This document shows, piece by piece, positions 10,201 to 19,264 of a stretch of DNA of 64,000 nucleotides. A program made the translations under genes and the position numbers. A model generated the notes under the pieces. The model was not told the origin of the DNA. It saw only the letters and a list, made by a program, of their open reading frames with translations, and made no database searches. How positions within the stretch are numbered: the first letter of the stretch is position 1; the number at the start of each line of letters is the position of its first letter. The DNA is from Kordia periserrulae (GTDB lineage Bacteria > Bacteroidota > Bacteroidia > Flavobacteriales > Flavobacteriaceae), in assembly GCF_003054265.1 (NCBI RefSeq), contig NZ_QBKT01000004.1:62001-126000 (forward strand), given 5' to 3'.

Positions 10201-13200
10201 AGAAAAAGCGCTAAATGGAAGCGACTTACGAAAAGACTTAGAGGAAAACCTGCCTGCATACATGATTCCTGCAAGCTTTGTACAATTAGACAAAATTCCA
10301 CTTACCAAAAACGGAAAAGTAGACAAAAGATATCTTGAAAATTACGAAGGTGAAACTATTAACTCTGGCGTTGCGTACCAAGAAGCCACAACAAAAGAAG
10401 AAAAAGTATTGGTCAATGTTTTGGAAAGCGTTCTTAAAAAGCAAAACATCAGCATTGAAGACAGTTTCTACAACTTAGGAGGCGATTCTATCAAATCAAT
10501 TTTGGTGATTTCACGCTTAAAACAAGAAGGTTATGCATTAAAAATTGACGACATTTTACGCTATCCAAAACTCAAAGACTTGGCAACACACATGGTAGCG
10601 GTAACGCATATCGTAGACCAGTCGGAAGTTACAGGAGAAGTAGTATTAACGCCAATTCAGCACTATCTATTTGAAAGCAATCAAATCAAAAACAAAACAC
10701 ATTACAACCAATCTGTCGTATTACAAAGTGCAGTTCGTATCAACAATCGACTGTTGATTGAAACTGTGGAAGCGCTCGTAAAACATCACGATGCATTACG
10801 CATGCGTTACGAACAAACAGCAAACGGCTGGACACAAATCAATCAAAAATACAGTCCAGCTACATACGAAGTTTCGTTCCACAATCTATCAGAAGATGAC
10901 AATGCGGCAGCAAGCATACAAACCATTGGTCAAAACTTACAAACGAGTTTCAATTTACAAAACGGGCCTTTAATTAAAGTCGCACATTTCAAACTCAAAC
11001 AAGAAGATCGCATTGCCATCATCATTCACCATTTAGTAATTGACGGCGTTTCTTGGCGAATTTTACTGGAAGATTTCGCTACGGCGTATGAACAAAGACG
11101 TACAGGAAATACCATCAAATTACCGCAAAAAACAAATTCTTTCCAAGATTGGGCAAAAGCTTTACAACAACAAGCAGAAAGTGATGCAATGTTAGCTGAA
11201 AAAGTCTATTGGGAAGACTTGTTAAAAGAAACCATTACACCAATTCCGATAGAATCAACTTCGGAAAGCAATACCAAATTCGCACAAAAAGAAATCGGTT
11301 TCCAACTGAGTGAAGAAACAACGCAAGCGTTGCAAACAAAATTTCACCAAGTGTACAATACCAACATCAACGAAGCCTTGCTTACAGGATTGGCATTGGC
11401 AATTCGAGATACGTATAACTTGGACATCAGTGTCATAGAATTAGAAGGTCACGGACGTGAAGACATATTAGAAAACACAGACATCAGCAGAACTGTGGGT
11501 TGGTTTACGACAACCTATCCTGTGATTTTAAACATCAAAAACACCCAGAAAAAAAGTGATGCACTCATCGCAATCAAAGAAAATTACCGTAACATACCAA
11601 ACAAAGGAATTGGATATGGAATGTTAAAATACCTGCGTTCAGATGTTCAGTTAGACGTTACTCCAAGTTTGTTATTCAACTATTTAGGTGAATTTGGCGC
11701 AGCATCTAGCACAGAAAATACGGAAACAACCACGTTCAATCTAAGTTCAGACAATATTGGTCGCAGTGTGGCTACAGAAAATGAAGAAAGTAGTCTGCTC
11801 AACGTTTCTGGAATCATGACCAATGGACGTTTGCAAATGACTATTCGCTATCCAGAAGGTTTCTACACAGCAAGCACGATGCAGCAACTCAAAGATGCCT
11901 TCAAAGAAAATCTAGAACAACTCATTGCAGAAATCGTTGCAAAGGAACACGCACAACTTACGCCTTCTGACTTGACATTTAAAGAAATAACTGTTGAAGA
12001 ATTATCAGAAATCACCAAAAAAGGAACCATAGAAGACATTTACAAACTATCGCCGTTGCAGCAAGGAATCTATTACGATTGGTTGACTGGAAGTTCTTCA
12101 AAACTCTACTTTGAACAAACTTCTTATCGTGTGGAAGCGAGTATTGATATTCAAATGATTGAAAAAGCGTATCAATATTTAGTCGCAAAACATGCAGCAT
12201 TGCGAACAGGATTTACCAACGAATATGCTGGAACGCCACTTCAAATCGTACACAAAGACCTAAAAGGAAACTTCATTTACGAAAAATACCAAGGCGAACA
12301 TTCTGCGGAAGCAATGCAAGCATTCACGGAAAAAGTGCGTCGCAAAACGCAGGAAGACGGTTTCAATCTAAACGATGCTTCTTTGATGAAATTGCACGTG
12401 CTAGACTTTGGAAGCAACAGATACGAATTTATTTGGAGTCATCATCACATTCTCATGGATGGTTGGTGTGTGAGCATTTTAATCAACGATTTCTATAAAA
12501 TAATTGCAAGTCTACAAGCTAATGAAGAAGTAGATATTACGGTAAATTACAAGTATTCAGATTACATTCAATGGCTTGAAAAACTCAACGAAAACAAATC
12601 GTTAGCCTATTGGAAAGAATATTTAGGCTCGTATGCAGAATTTGTTGAAATTCCTTTCAAATCAACAGAAAACACAACGAATCGCATCCAAATCAATACG
12701 ACGAAAAGTTTTGCCATTCAAGATGAGGTATATGATAAATTAACGACGTTTTGTAGTGAAGTTGCCATTACGCAAAACACCTTCTTGCAAACAGTTTGGG
12801 GATATTTATTATCAAAATACAACAACACCAAAGACGTGGTGTATGGTGCTGTTGTTTCGGGCAGACCTGCCGAGTTGGATGGAATTCAGGACATGATTGG
12901 GTTATTTGTAAACACCATTCCCGTGCGCGTGCAATACGAAAATGACACTACGGTGGAAGAAATCCTCAAAAATGTTCACCAAGATACGATTGCAGGAAAC
13001 AAGCATCATTACTTGACCTTATCGGAAGTGCAATCGCAAAGTGAATTGGGAAGTGACCTTATCAATCATTTGATGATTTTTGAAAACTATCACGTACAAG
13101 AATATGAAGAAGGCGAAAAAGCAGCGGAAACTCAAGAAGCAACCAATAATACGACTTCAAACGGATTAACCATTACAGGTGCCACCAATCTTATTGAACA

Positions 13201-16200
13201 AACCAATTATGACTTTAACGTAGTTGGATATCCTGAAAACAATGCACTCATCGTTGATTTTAGATACGACAATACAAAATATGACGAAGCTGGTGTACAA
13301 AGCTGTTTGAACCATTTCCACAATTTGATAGAAGCATTCTTAGACAACAAATCTGCCAAACTTTCGGACTTGGATTACATGCACGAGGTGGAAAAACAAC
13401 AATTGCTGTTGGATTTCAACGGAACAAACATCTCCTATCCAAAAAACGTGACGGTAATTGACATATTCGAAAAATATGCTACTGAACATCCGCACCAAAC
13501 AGCAATTGTAGGAAACGAAAAAAATCATACGTACGCGGAGTTGAACGAATTGGCAACACGCTACGCGTCATATTTACAACAAGAAGGTGTACAACAAACG
13601 GATTGCGTCATCATAAGCTTGCCACACAATGCAGAAATGATGGCAGCATTACTAGCCGTAAAGAAAATAGGAGCCGTGTGCGTTCCTGTTGACCCAAGCA
13701 CGCCTAAAGAACGTGTAAACTTCTACGCTGAAAACAGTCATTCGGTACTCAAAATAGACGCGGAAACACTCAAATTGATGAATGCTTTTGAAGCTACAAG
13801 CAACGTCAAAATTGACCGAAAAGCAGGCAATACTACAGAAGCGATTATCTATACCTCAGGTTCAACGGGAGTTCCAAAAGGTGTGAAAATTGCATCACAA
13901 AGTGTGATTAATCGTCTCAATTGGATGTGGGAGACCTATCCTTTTGAAGCTTCTGAAGTATGCTGTGCCAAAACATCACTCAGTTTCGTAGACCATATTT
14001 GGGAATTTTTTGGACCGTTACTCAAAGGAACTCCAATCGTATTCTACAACAAAGAAGAAATCTTGGAAATTCCACAATTCATCGAAAAACTCAGCAAAGA
14101 CAAGGTGAGCAGAATTGTATTAGTGCCAAGTTTATTACGCGCACTGTTGGCTGAAAAAGAACTATGTCAAACCAAACTTCAAAAACTGAATCTTTGGGTG
14201 AGTAGTGGAGAAGCATTGAAAGAAAATGATGTGCAACGTTTTTACAACACATTCAGACGTGCAGACATCAAATTACTCAACATTTACGGTTCAACAGAAG
14301 TGACGGCAGATGCCACGTATTACGATACTTCCGAAAAGTACAATACATACGCGAAATTCGATTTATTCAAGCATTCGCTCAAAGATGAAATCGATACGTT
14401 AATTACGAATCGTGAGCATGATGATACCATTGTAGCCAATTCATTTGCATCGCTATTAGAAAGTGATATGTACAAAGGATTGGACTTTGAGAAAAAATAC
14501 TCGTCACAAGAATATATACAACTGCTCAAAAACGAAATATTGCCAAACGTGATGAATGTTGCTGCGTCAAAATTCATCGGACACATGACTGGACCAATTC
14601 CTGCTATTGTTCGCGAATTAGGCGCGTTGGTCATTGCGTTAAATCAAAATCAGGTAAAAATTGAAACCTCAATGGCTGCCACGCTGATTGAGCGTCAAAT
14701 CATAGGGTATTTTCATAAACTGGTATTCGACAAACCAACGGCACTTTATGATGAAACCTTGCAAGATGTCAATCATACCTTCGGAATCATCACCAATGGC
14801 GGAACCATTTCCAACATTACTGCAGTTAGTTACATTCTAAATCACAAACTAGGACCAAAAGGAAACTTTAAAGGCATCAAAAAAGAAGGATTGATTGCTG
14901 CATTAAAATATTATGGTTATGAAAATGTAGCGTTACTAGGCTCTAAAATGTGTCATTACTCGTTCGACAAAGCCATGAAGCTTACAGGTTTGGGCTCAGA
15001 TGCATTTATTGAATTTGATTACGATCACAAAACTACTGAGGAAATTCACGCAGAAATCACCAACAAAATTAAGGCATTGCGAGCGGCAAGAACCTTAGTT
15101 ATCGGAATTGTGGGAATTGCTGGCGCAACGGAATCTGGAAACATTGATCACTTAGAAATGTTGGGCGATATCGCCAAAGAGCATCAATTGCATTTTCATG
15201 TAGATGCTGCTTTTGGCGGAAGTTTCTTGATGGACGACCAATTGAAGCCAAAATTTAAAGGAATTGCAGCTGCAGATTCAGTATCTATCTGTGCGCACAA
15301 GCAAATGTATTTACCAATCGGATTGAGTATTTGCTTGTTCAACGATACGAGTTTTGCCTCGGCTTCGGAGCATAATTCCAACTACCAAGCACGAAAAGGA
15401 AGTTACGATTTAGGAAAACACACCATTGAAGGAACGCGTAATTTCAACAGTTTGATACTGCACGGAATACTAAGCACGTATGGGAAAGAGTCCTTTGCAG
15501 AAGTCATTCACAACAACTATCAAACGGCACAAACCTTTGCGGCATTGATAGAAGCGCATCCTGCATTTCGTTTGTTTTACAAGCCAGACTTAAATATTGT
15601 ATTGTATCAATTCATTCCACAAGCATACAGAAACTTACCAACGCTGACGGATGAAGATATCAAAGCGATAAACGAAGTCAATTTGAAAATTCATGCACTA
15701 CAGCTAGAAAAAGGTTCGTCATTTGTATCGTACACGCGCATCAAAAAAGAACAAAATGAAGAAGATCATGTCGTAATGCGCACGGTTTTTATGAATCCGT
15801 ACACCACAAAGCAAGATTTGCAAAGCATCTTGGAAGAGCAAGCAGCCATTGCGACTGAACGTTTTACAGGAACGCAAACTGCTTTTCAAGCGTCAAATAA
15901 GAATATTCTTATCGGAAAACCAATTGGAAACGTGCAAATCTACATCATGAACGAAGCGTTGGAAATTGTTCCAATTGGCGTTACAGGCGAAATATGTGTT
16001 TCGGGCGATTGTGTCTCGGCTGGTTATATGAACTTAGATCAAAAAGAGCAGAAATTCATTGAAAATCCGTTCCAAAAAGGAGCAAAACTGTTCCGTACGG
16101 GCGACTTAGGAAAACGTTTGGCAGATGGAAACATTGCGTATGTGGGACGTAAAGACGATCAAATAAAAATTCGTGGTCATCGTATTGAGTTGGGTGAAAT

Positions 16201-17956
16201 TGAAGCACAATTAAAAGCAATGACAGCAATTTCAGAAGTAGTCGTATCTGTTAGAGAAACCACTTCGGGCGAAAAAGAATTGATGGCCTTTATCGTAGCT
16301 TCATCTGCAATAACAGCAACGGAAATCTATACACATTTGGCTGAAAAACTACCTGTGTACATGATTCCAGCGAAATTCACGTTGTTAGATAAAATTCCAC
16401 TCACGGTGAATGGTAAAGTGGACAAAGTTGCCTTGTCAAAAATAGAAGGCACCGCGTTGAACACACAAGTGGAATACGTAGCGCCAAGTACCGAAGAAGA
16501 AAAGGTATTGGCAAGCATTCTGGAAAACATCTTGCAAACGAGCAATATCAGCATGTTCGATAGTTTCTATCTCTTAGGCGGAAACTCTATCACATCGCTG
16601 AAAGTAGTTTCGCAATTGAAAAAAGCAGGATACGATTTAGAAATCAAAAATCTGCTAAACAATCCAACAATTGAAACCATTGCTAAAGCGATGCAACCAA
16701 GTAAAAAGGAAGAAATTACCGCAACTTCAACCGATTGGAAAGCGCAAAAAGTGGTAAATATTTCAGGAAATCAAGAACGTTTCTTCCGATTGCCACACAG
16801 TCAAGTAAGTTTTACTGCGGAAATTCCTTTTACAACGACAATCGACTTTGAAACATCGTTACGAGCATTTTTAGAACAATTTCCAATGCTACGCATTCAG
16901 TTTGCAAACAACGGAACTACGGTAACGCAACAATATGCAAACGCTGCAAAAGTTGCTATTGAAATTTATGATGCCGCAACAATTACAAATATAAATGAGC
17001 GCATGCATAGCGAATTTGATGTGTATGGTGCATTGCTCAGAATTTTTATTCTCGAAAAGGACGAAAACTCAGCAAAAATAGTGTTTAGCACGCATCACGC
17101 TTTATTGGATGCGTATAGTAACAATGCGATTGAAACTGCTTTCAAAGCATACTTCAACGGAGAAAATGTAACTACAAATTCACAAGAGGATTATTTCAGT
17201 TTTGTAGCATGGCAGCAAAATTTCTTGAATTCCGCTCAAGCTGAAACGACAAGAAACTATTGGAAAAACCTCTTAAATAAAACAATTCAACACGAAACCA
17301 CAAACAGCATTTCATTAGAAGTTTCTGGATACGTTGAACAAAAAATTGTGCTAAACAGTACCAAATTACAGCTGTTAAAAGAATTGGCGGCAAGTGTGGG
17401 CGTACCTGTTTCAGCAGTATTGTATGGATATTACCAAAAACTATTGCAAACGTTGGCACCAGAAAAAGAAATTGTCGGTGTCATGGTGAATGGAAGAGAG
17501 CAACAAGTGGCGAATTTGGAAATGGAAACTATGATTGGTGTAATTGATAATCTACTGCCATTGCCAATCATTAAAAACGAATTGCTATCACAAAACGAAT
17601 TGATTCTACAGAGTTATCAACAATACTTAGAAGCGCGTCAATACCAGCAAATTCCGTATACAACCATGTTACAAGATGCACAACACGCATACAACAAAAA
17701 CATTGATGCGGTGATGGCGGGACAGTTCAATTATCAAATTTGGCAAAACAAAAAACACAGTCTTTCGCAAGTGTACAGCACGCGCAACTTGACCAATATG
17801 TACGTAATGCCAGGCATACACTTAAATTGTATTGAATATGCCAATGCGTTGGAAGTAACCTTAGTATGCAGCAAAGAAATTCTAGAAAAAATGGACGATT
17901 CCTTTGGAAAAGAACTCTTTGCAGAAGATTTGCTATCAACCAACATCAACGCTTAA
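7277..17956 (+). CDS. NRPS, two modules: docking-C-A-PCP-E-C-A(beta-Ala, split by PanP-like decarboxylase)-PCP-terminal C
   Basis: 3559 residues. A TubC-like docking domain (1-55) is followed by C1 (about 71-510, HHLVFDGW), A1 (about 535-1020, YIIYTSGSTGMPKG, YGPTEN, NGKVDK), PCP1 (LGGDSIKS, ~1067) and an epimerization domain (about 1125-1560: HHLVIDGVSWRIL, EGHGRE, RTVGWFTTTYP). Then come C2 (about 1585-2010, HHHILMDGW), A2 (starts ~2058; IIYTSGSTGVPKG at ~2190; YGSTEV at ~2336), an inserted PLP decarboxylase (~2352-2872), the rest of A2 (IGKPIGN to NGKVDK, ~2875-3045), PCP2 (LGGNSITS, ~3099) and a terminal C domain (~3155-3550) with HHALLDA in place of HHxxxDG. The A1 code reads D-S-A-L-I-A-E-V-W and I cannot assign it; its residue should become D-configured. 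The A2 code reads V-D-W-V-V-S-I-A-D, against V-D-W-V-I-S-L-A-D for beta-alanine. There is no thioesterase domain. The reading frame is uninterrupted over 10.7 kb. Confidence 0.95.
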   Translation: MNTEVKKLLNILREANIKVSLKDDNLQIKSYGQKIAPALVQQLKANKAELIAYLKENNAHTDMEITKAAEQKNYPMSLNQRRLWVISQYEDMAGLYNIHDYRSLPIGCDTDIFKKAVTACIERHEVLRTIFKENHLGEVRQWIIPVTSFNLSIEEKDVSVADNPKAAMVAYIDEDAKKPFVLSEGPLIRICLFKLAENTYTFYFCIHHLVFDGWSSSILLQDIMTLYQSFALEQVSPLPELPIQYKDFSVWQLEQLTSGKYEPHKAYWKDRLSGSLGLINLPTNKVRPRIMSHEGHRLSMAVSKEHVEKLKAFCTKEGTSLYTGLVAILKVLLYKYTGQTDILVGTSTADRFMSELETQIGFYVNTIVLRNQLEGNTTFLDFFSKIKKSILSDFSHQEYPFDKVVEDINITRDPSRSALFDVFITYLNIETKEKNSEFHEDGIKDNGLVLSKFDLDIGINVISDLLHFDVTYNTSVYEEAMIVRFMEHFRNLLQVVLEAPNESIDAINILTEEERTQQLEDFNPTVKELVHGKTILSYFKEQVAKTPENIAVSYENRSLTYQELDTQTDQLAAYLLSRYTIEPNTIIGIHLSRNETVVVAILAILKAGGAYLPIATDIPEDRKKHMLNDSDVSVVITEATYAFDMDYFEGELFALDVEDEYLTEDVSNFTPKASVDNLAYIIYTSGSTGMPKGVAVNHYTLTNSTIVRNNYYEENINSFLLVPSFAFDSSIAVIWNTLTTGGTLHVVNNETLKNPEAILSVLKTQKIEGILGVPSFYKVIISDERFVEMALKRVILAGEALPKPLVALHYEKTTNCKLYNEYGPTENTVWASVCEIPEHIENITIGKPIDNSPIYVLSEEHALMPLGVVGELYIGGNNLAVGYLNREELTNEKFLPNPFRKGERMYKTGDLGKWTADGNIEFIGRADDQVKIRGYRVELGEIEKRLLELTYIKDAAVIAIVDAEGNKELVAFVVAEKALNGSDLRKDLEENLPAYMIPASFVQLDKIPLTKNGKVDKRYLENYEGETINSGVAYQEATTKEEKVLVNVLESVLKKQNISIEDSFYNLGGDSIKSILVISRLKQEGYALKIDDILRYPKLKDLATHMVAVTHIVDQSEVTGEVVLTPIQHYLFESNQIKNKTHYNQSVVLQSAVRINNRLLIETVEALVKHHDALRMRYEQTANGWTQINQKYSPATYEVSFHNLSEDDNAAASIQTIGQNLQTSFNLQNGPLIKVAHFKLKQEDRIAIIIHHLVIDGVSWRILLEDFATAYEQRRTGNTIKLPQKTNSFQDWAKALQQQAESDAMLAEKVYWEDLLKETITPIPIESTSESNTKFAQKEIGFQLSEETTQALQTKFHQVYNTNINEALLTGLALAIRDTYNLDISVIELEGHGREDILENTDISRTVGWFTTTYPVILNIKNTQKKSDALIAIKENYRNIPNKGIGYGMLKYLRSDVQLDVTPSLLFNYLGEFGAASSTENTETTTFNLSSDNIGRSVATENEESSLLNVSGIMTNGRLQMTIRYPEGFYTASTMQQLKDAFKENLEQLIAEIVAKEHAQLTPSDLTFKEITVEELSEITKKGTIEDIYKLSPLQQGIYYDWLTGSSSKLYFEQTSYRVEASIDIQMIEKAYQYLVAKHAALRTGFTNEYAGTPLQIVHKDLKGNFIYEKYQGEHSAEAMQAFTEKVRRKTQEDGFNLNDASLMKLHVLDFGSNRYEFIWSHHHILMDGWCVSILINDFYKIIASLQANEEVDITVNYKYSDYIQWLEKLNENKSLAYWKEYLGSYAEFVEIPFKSTENTTNRIQINTTKSFAIQDEVYDKLTTFCSEVAITQNTFLQTVWGYLLSKYNNTKDVVYGAVVSGRPAELDGIQDMIGLFVNTIPVRVQYENDTTVEEILKNVHQDTIAGNKHHYLTLSEVQSQSELGSDLINHLMIFENYHVQEYEEGEKAAETQEATNNTTSNGLTITGATNLIEQTNYDFNVVGYPENNALIVDFRYDNTKYDEAGVQSCLNHFHNLIEAFLDNKSAKLSDLDYMHEVEKQQLLLDFNGTNISYPKNVTVIDIFEKYATEHPHQTAIVGNEKNHTYAELNELATRYASYLQQEGVQQTDCVIISLPHNAEMMAALLAVKKIGAVCVPVDPSTPKERVNFYAENSHSVLKIDAETLKLMNAFEATSNVKIDRKAGNTTEAIIYTSGSTGVPKGVKIASQSVINRLNWMWETYPFEASEVCCAKTSLSFVDHIWEFFGPLLKGTPIVFYNKEEILEIPQFIEKLSKDKVSRIVLVPSLLRALLAEKELCQTKLQKLNLWVSSGEALKENDVQRFYNTFRRADIKLLNIYGSTEVTADATYYDTSEKYNTYAKFDLFKHSLKDEIDTLITNREHDDTIVANSFASLLESDMYKGLDFEKKYSSQEYIQLLKNEILPNVMNVAASKFIGHMTGPIPAIVRELGALVIALNQNQVKIETSMAATLIERQIIGYFHKLVFDKPTALYDETLQDVNHTFGIITNGGTISNITAVSYILNHKLGPKGNFKGIKKEGLIAALKYYGYENVALLGSKMCHYSFDKAMKLTGLGSDAFIEFDYDHKTTEEIHAEITNKIKALRAARTLVIGIVGIAGATESGNIDHLEMLGDIAKEHQLHFHVDAAFGGSFLMDDQLKPKFKGIAAADSVSICAHKQMYLPIGLSICLFNDTSFASASEHNSNYQARKGSYDLGKHTIEGTRNFNSLILHGILSTYGKESFAEVIHNNYQTAQTFAALIEAHPAFRLFYKPDLNIVLYQFIPQAYRNLPTLTDEDIKAINEVNLKIHALQLEKGSSFVSYTRIKKEQNEEDHVVMRTVFMNPYTTKQDLQSILEEQAAIATERFTGTQTAFQASNKNILIGKPIGNVQIYIMNEALEIVPIGVTGEICVSGDCVSAGYMNLDQKEQKFIENPFQKGAKLFRTGDLGKRLADGNIAYVGRKDDQIKIRGHRIELGEIEAQLKAMTAISEVVVSVRETTSGEKELMAFIVASSAITATEIYTHLAEKLPVYMIPAKFTLLDKIPLTVNGKVDKVALSKIEGTALNTQVEYVAPSTEEEKVLASILENILQTSNISMFDSFYLLGGNSITSLKVVSQLKKAGYDLEIKNLLNNPTIETIAKAMQPSKKEEITATSTDWKAQKVVNISGNQERFFRLPHSQVSFTAEIPFTTTIDFETSLRAFLEQFPMLRIQFANNGTTVTQQYANAAKVAIEIYDAATITNINERMHSEFDVYGALLRIFILEKDENSAKIVFSTHHALLDAYSNNAIETAFKAYFNGENVTTNSQEDYFSFVAWQQNFLNSAQAETTRNYWKNLLNKTIQHETTNSISLEVSGYVEQKIVLNSTKLQLLKELAASVGVPVSAVLYGYYQKLLQTLAPEKEIVGVMVNGREQQVANLEMETMIGVIDNLLPLPIIKNELLSQNELILQSYQQYLEARQYQQIPYTTMLQDAQHAYNKNIDAVMAGQFNYQIWQNKKHSLSQVYSTRNLTNMYVMPGIHLNCIEYANALEVTLVCSKEILEKMDDSFGKELFAEDLLSTNINA
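14330..15890 (+). other. PanP-like PLP decarboxylase domain inserted inside the beta-alanine A domain
   Basis: About 520 in-frame residues (about 2352-2872 of the NRPS) lie between A5 (YGSTEVTADATYYDTS) and A6 (IGKPIGNVQIYI), where A domains normally have a short loop. The segment is a complete fold-type I group II decarboxylase. It has HMTGPIPAIVRELG, ALNQNQVKIETS, the PLP-phosphate loop TNGGTISNITA, GIVGIAGATESG, HVDAAFGG (Asp for the pyridine nitrogen) and ICAHKQMYLPIG with the Schiff-base Lys2675. SYDLGKHTIEGTR and MNPYTTKQDL complete the match to my memory of PanP, the PLP-dependent aspartate 1-decarboxylase of Vibrio. The insert is about the length of free PanP, so it looks whole, not a remnant. 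Inferred activity: L-aspartate to beta-alanine plus CO2. Decarboxylation of another acidic amino acid cannot be excluded by eye. Confidence 0.9.
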
Positions 17957-17967
17957 TTAGAGCAACA

Positions 17968-19242
17968 ATGACAAACAAATCACTCAACAAGCTAGAAGAA
18001 GATGTAATGGGCTTCCTAAATGAAGTACAACTCAACTTTCCAGAAGCCATTTCGATGGCTTCTGGAAGACCTGAGGAATCTTTTTTCGATTTACAACATG
18101 CACAGGAATACATGGATATGTTTGTGAATTTTAGAAGCAAGGAAACGAATGTTTCCACCGACGCCTTTTTGAGAAGTTTGGGACAATACAACCGAACCAA
18201 AGGAATCATCAACGATATTGTAGTTAAATATCTTAAAAACGACTATCAAATTGATTGCTCACCAGCGGATATCATTGTAAATGTAGGTTCGCAAGAAAGC
18301 ATGATTCTTTCTTTGTTAGCACTTATGAATCGTGATGAGGATGTGTTTTGTGTGGAAGATCCTTCCTATGTGGGAATCAGTCACTTTGCGTTGATTAACG
18401 GTTACGAAACTGCTCCAATAGCTGTAGATGCAGAAGGAATCAATTTGGAAGCATTGGAAAAAACCATTGAAGCGACAATAACGAAAGGAAAACGCGTCAA
18501 AGCCGTATATGTCATTCCCGATTTTCAAAATCCTACAGGAATTCGCACACCGATTGAAAAGCGTAAAAAGCTGTTGCAAATGGCAGCAACGCACAATTTC
18601 ATGATTATTGAAGACAATGCTTACGGAGATTTTGTGTTTGAAGACGTAGCCTATCCAACGTTGAAATCGCTTGATACAGAAGGAAATGTAATCTATCTGC
18701 ACTCGTTTTCTAAAAGTTTGCATCCATCCTTACGAATGGGCGTGATGGTCACTGATAAAGTGTTTAAAGACGGCACAAAACTGAGCGATATTGTTGCCAA
18801 AATAAAAGGCTATACCACGGTAAATTCACCTGCAATTCCACAAGCCATTTTAGGAGGAGTATTGCTCAAAAATAACTATTCACTTCAAAAATATAACGAA
18901 GAAAAGTGTCACAACGTACGTCAAAAACGAGATAGTGTATTGGCATCATTGACCAAGTATATCAATGCTTCTCAAAATGAAACTTTGCAAACGGTTTCTT
19001 GGAATGTGCCTGAAGGCGGTTACTTTTTAACACTTACATTGCCTTTTGCCATAACCAAAGAAGACGTTACTGCTTGTGCAAAAAACTATCATGTCATCTT
19101 TACACCGATGTCTTTCTTTCATCTCTCTAAAGGAGGTGAAAATCAAATCCGAATAGCATACAGTTATGTCAAAATAAATCAAATAGAAACAGCGATTGAA
19201 AACTTGGTACGTTTTCTCGCTACAAAAATTACCAATACATAA
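17968..19242 (+). CDS. PLP-dependent class I/II aminotransferase, HpgT-like candidate
   Basis: The chosen ATG at 17968 lies 11 bp after the NRPS stop and gives 424 residues (MTNKSLNKLEED). An upstream in-frame ATG at 17866 would overlap the NRPS by 91 bp and adds a peptide with no family resemblance. Fold-type I motifs are clear: YVIPDFQNPTGI (substrate/PLP Asn region), IIEDNAYGDF with the Asp, HSFSKSLHPSLRMG with PLP-binding Lys249, and a C-terminal IRIAYSY Arg for the substrate carboxylate. It resembles the catalytic half of MocR and 2-aminoadipate aminotransferases, the group to which HpgT of glycopeptide clusters belongs. Followed immediately by a hydroxymandelate-synthase-like gene and a 2-hydroxyacid oxidase, it is best read as the enzyme that aminates 4-hydroxyphenylglyoxylate to Hpg. 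With tyrosine as amino donor it would also regenerate 4-hydroxyphenylpyruvate. The substrate is inferred from context. Confidence 0.85.
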   Translation: MTNKSLNKLEEDVMGFLNEVQLNFPEAISMASGRPEESFFDLQHAQEYMDMFVNFRSKETNVSTDAFLRSLGQYNRTKGIINDIVVKYLKNDYQIDCSPADIIVNVGSQESMILSLLALMNRDEDVFCVEDPSYVGISHFALINGYETAPIAVDAEGINLEALEKTIEATITKGKRVKAVYVIPDFQNPTGIRTPIEKRKKLLQMAATHNFMIIEDNAYGDFVFEDVAYPTLKSLDTEGNVIYLHSFSKSLHPSLRMGVMVTDKVFKDGTKLSDIVAKIKGYTTVNSPAIPQAILGGVLLKNNYSLQKYNEEKCHNVRQKRDSVLASLTKYINASQNETLQTVSWNVPEGGYFLTLTLPFAITKEDVTACAKNYHVIFTPMSFFHLSKGGENQIRIAYSYVKINQIETAIENLVRFLATKITNT

Positions 19243-19264
19243 TACTTATTAACCTTATTACACC

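Noticed and set aside
14330-15890. The PLP region as a separate gene or an assembly chimera
   Set aside because: The frame is continuous on both sides, A6-A10 and a PCP follow in order, and the beta-alanine code of the host A domain fits the enzyme's likely product. No start codon with a suitable context or stop separates it.
17866-17967. N-terminal extension of the aminotransferase frame overlapping the NRPS end
   Set aside because: It overlaps 91 bp of a conserved NRPS frame and its peptide is Arg/Gln-rich and unlike the family; the ATG at 17968 fits better.
18316-18723. Long - strand frame of 135 codons opposite the aminotransferase
   Set aside because: Cys/Phe/Ile-rich composition and full overlap with a conserved gene mark it as a shadow frame.
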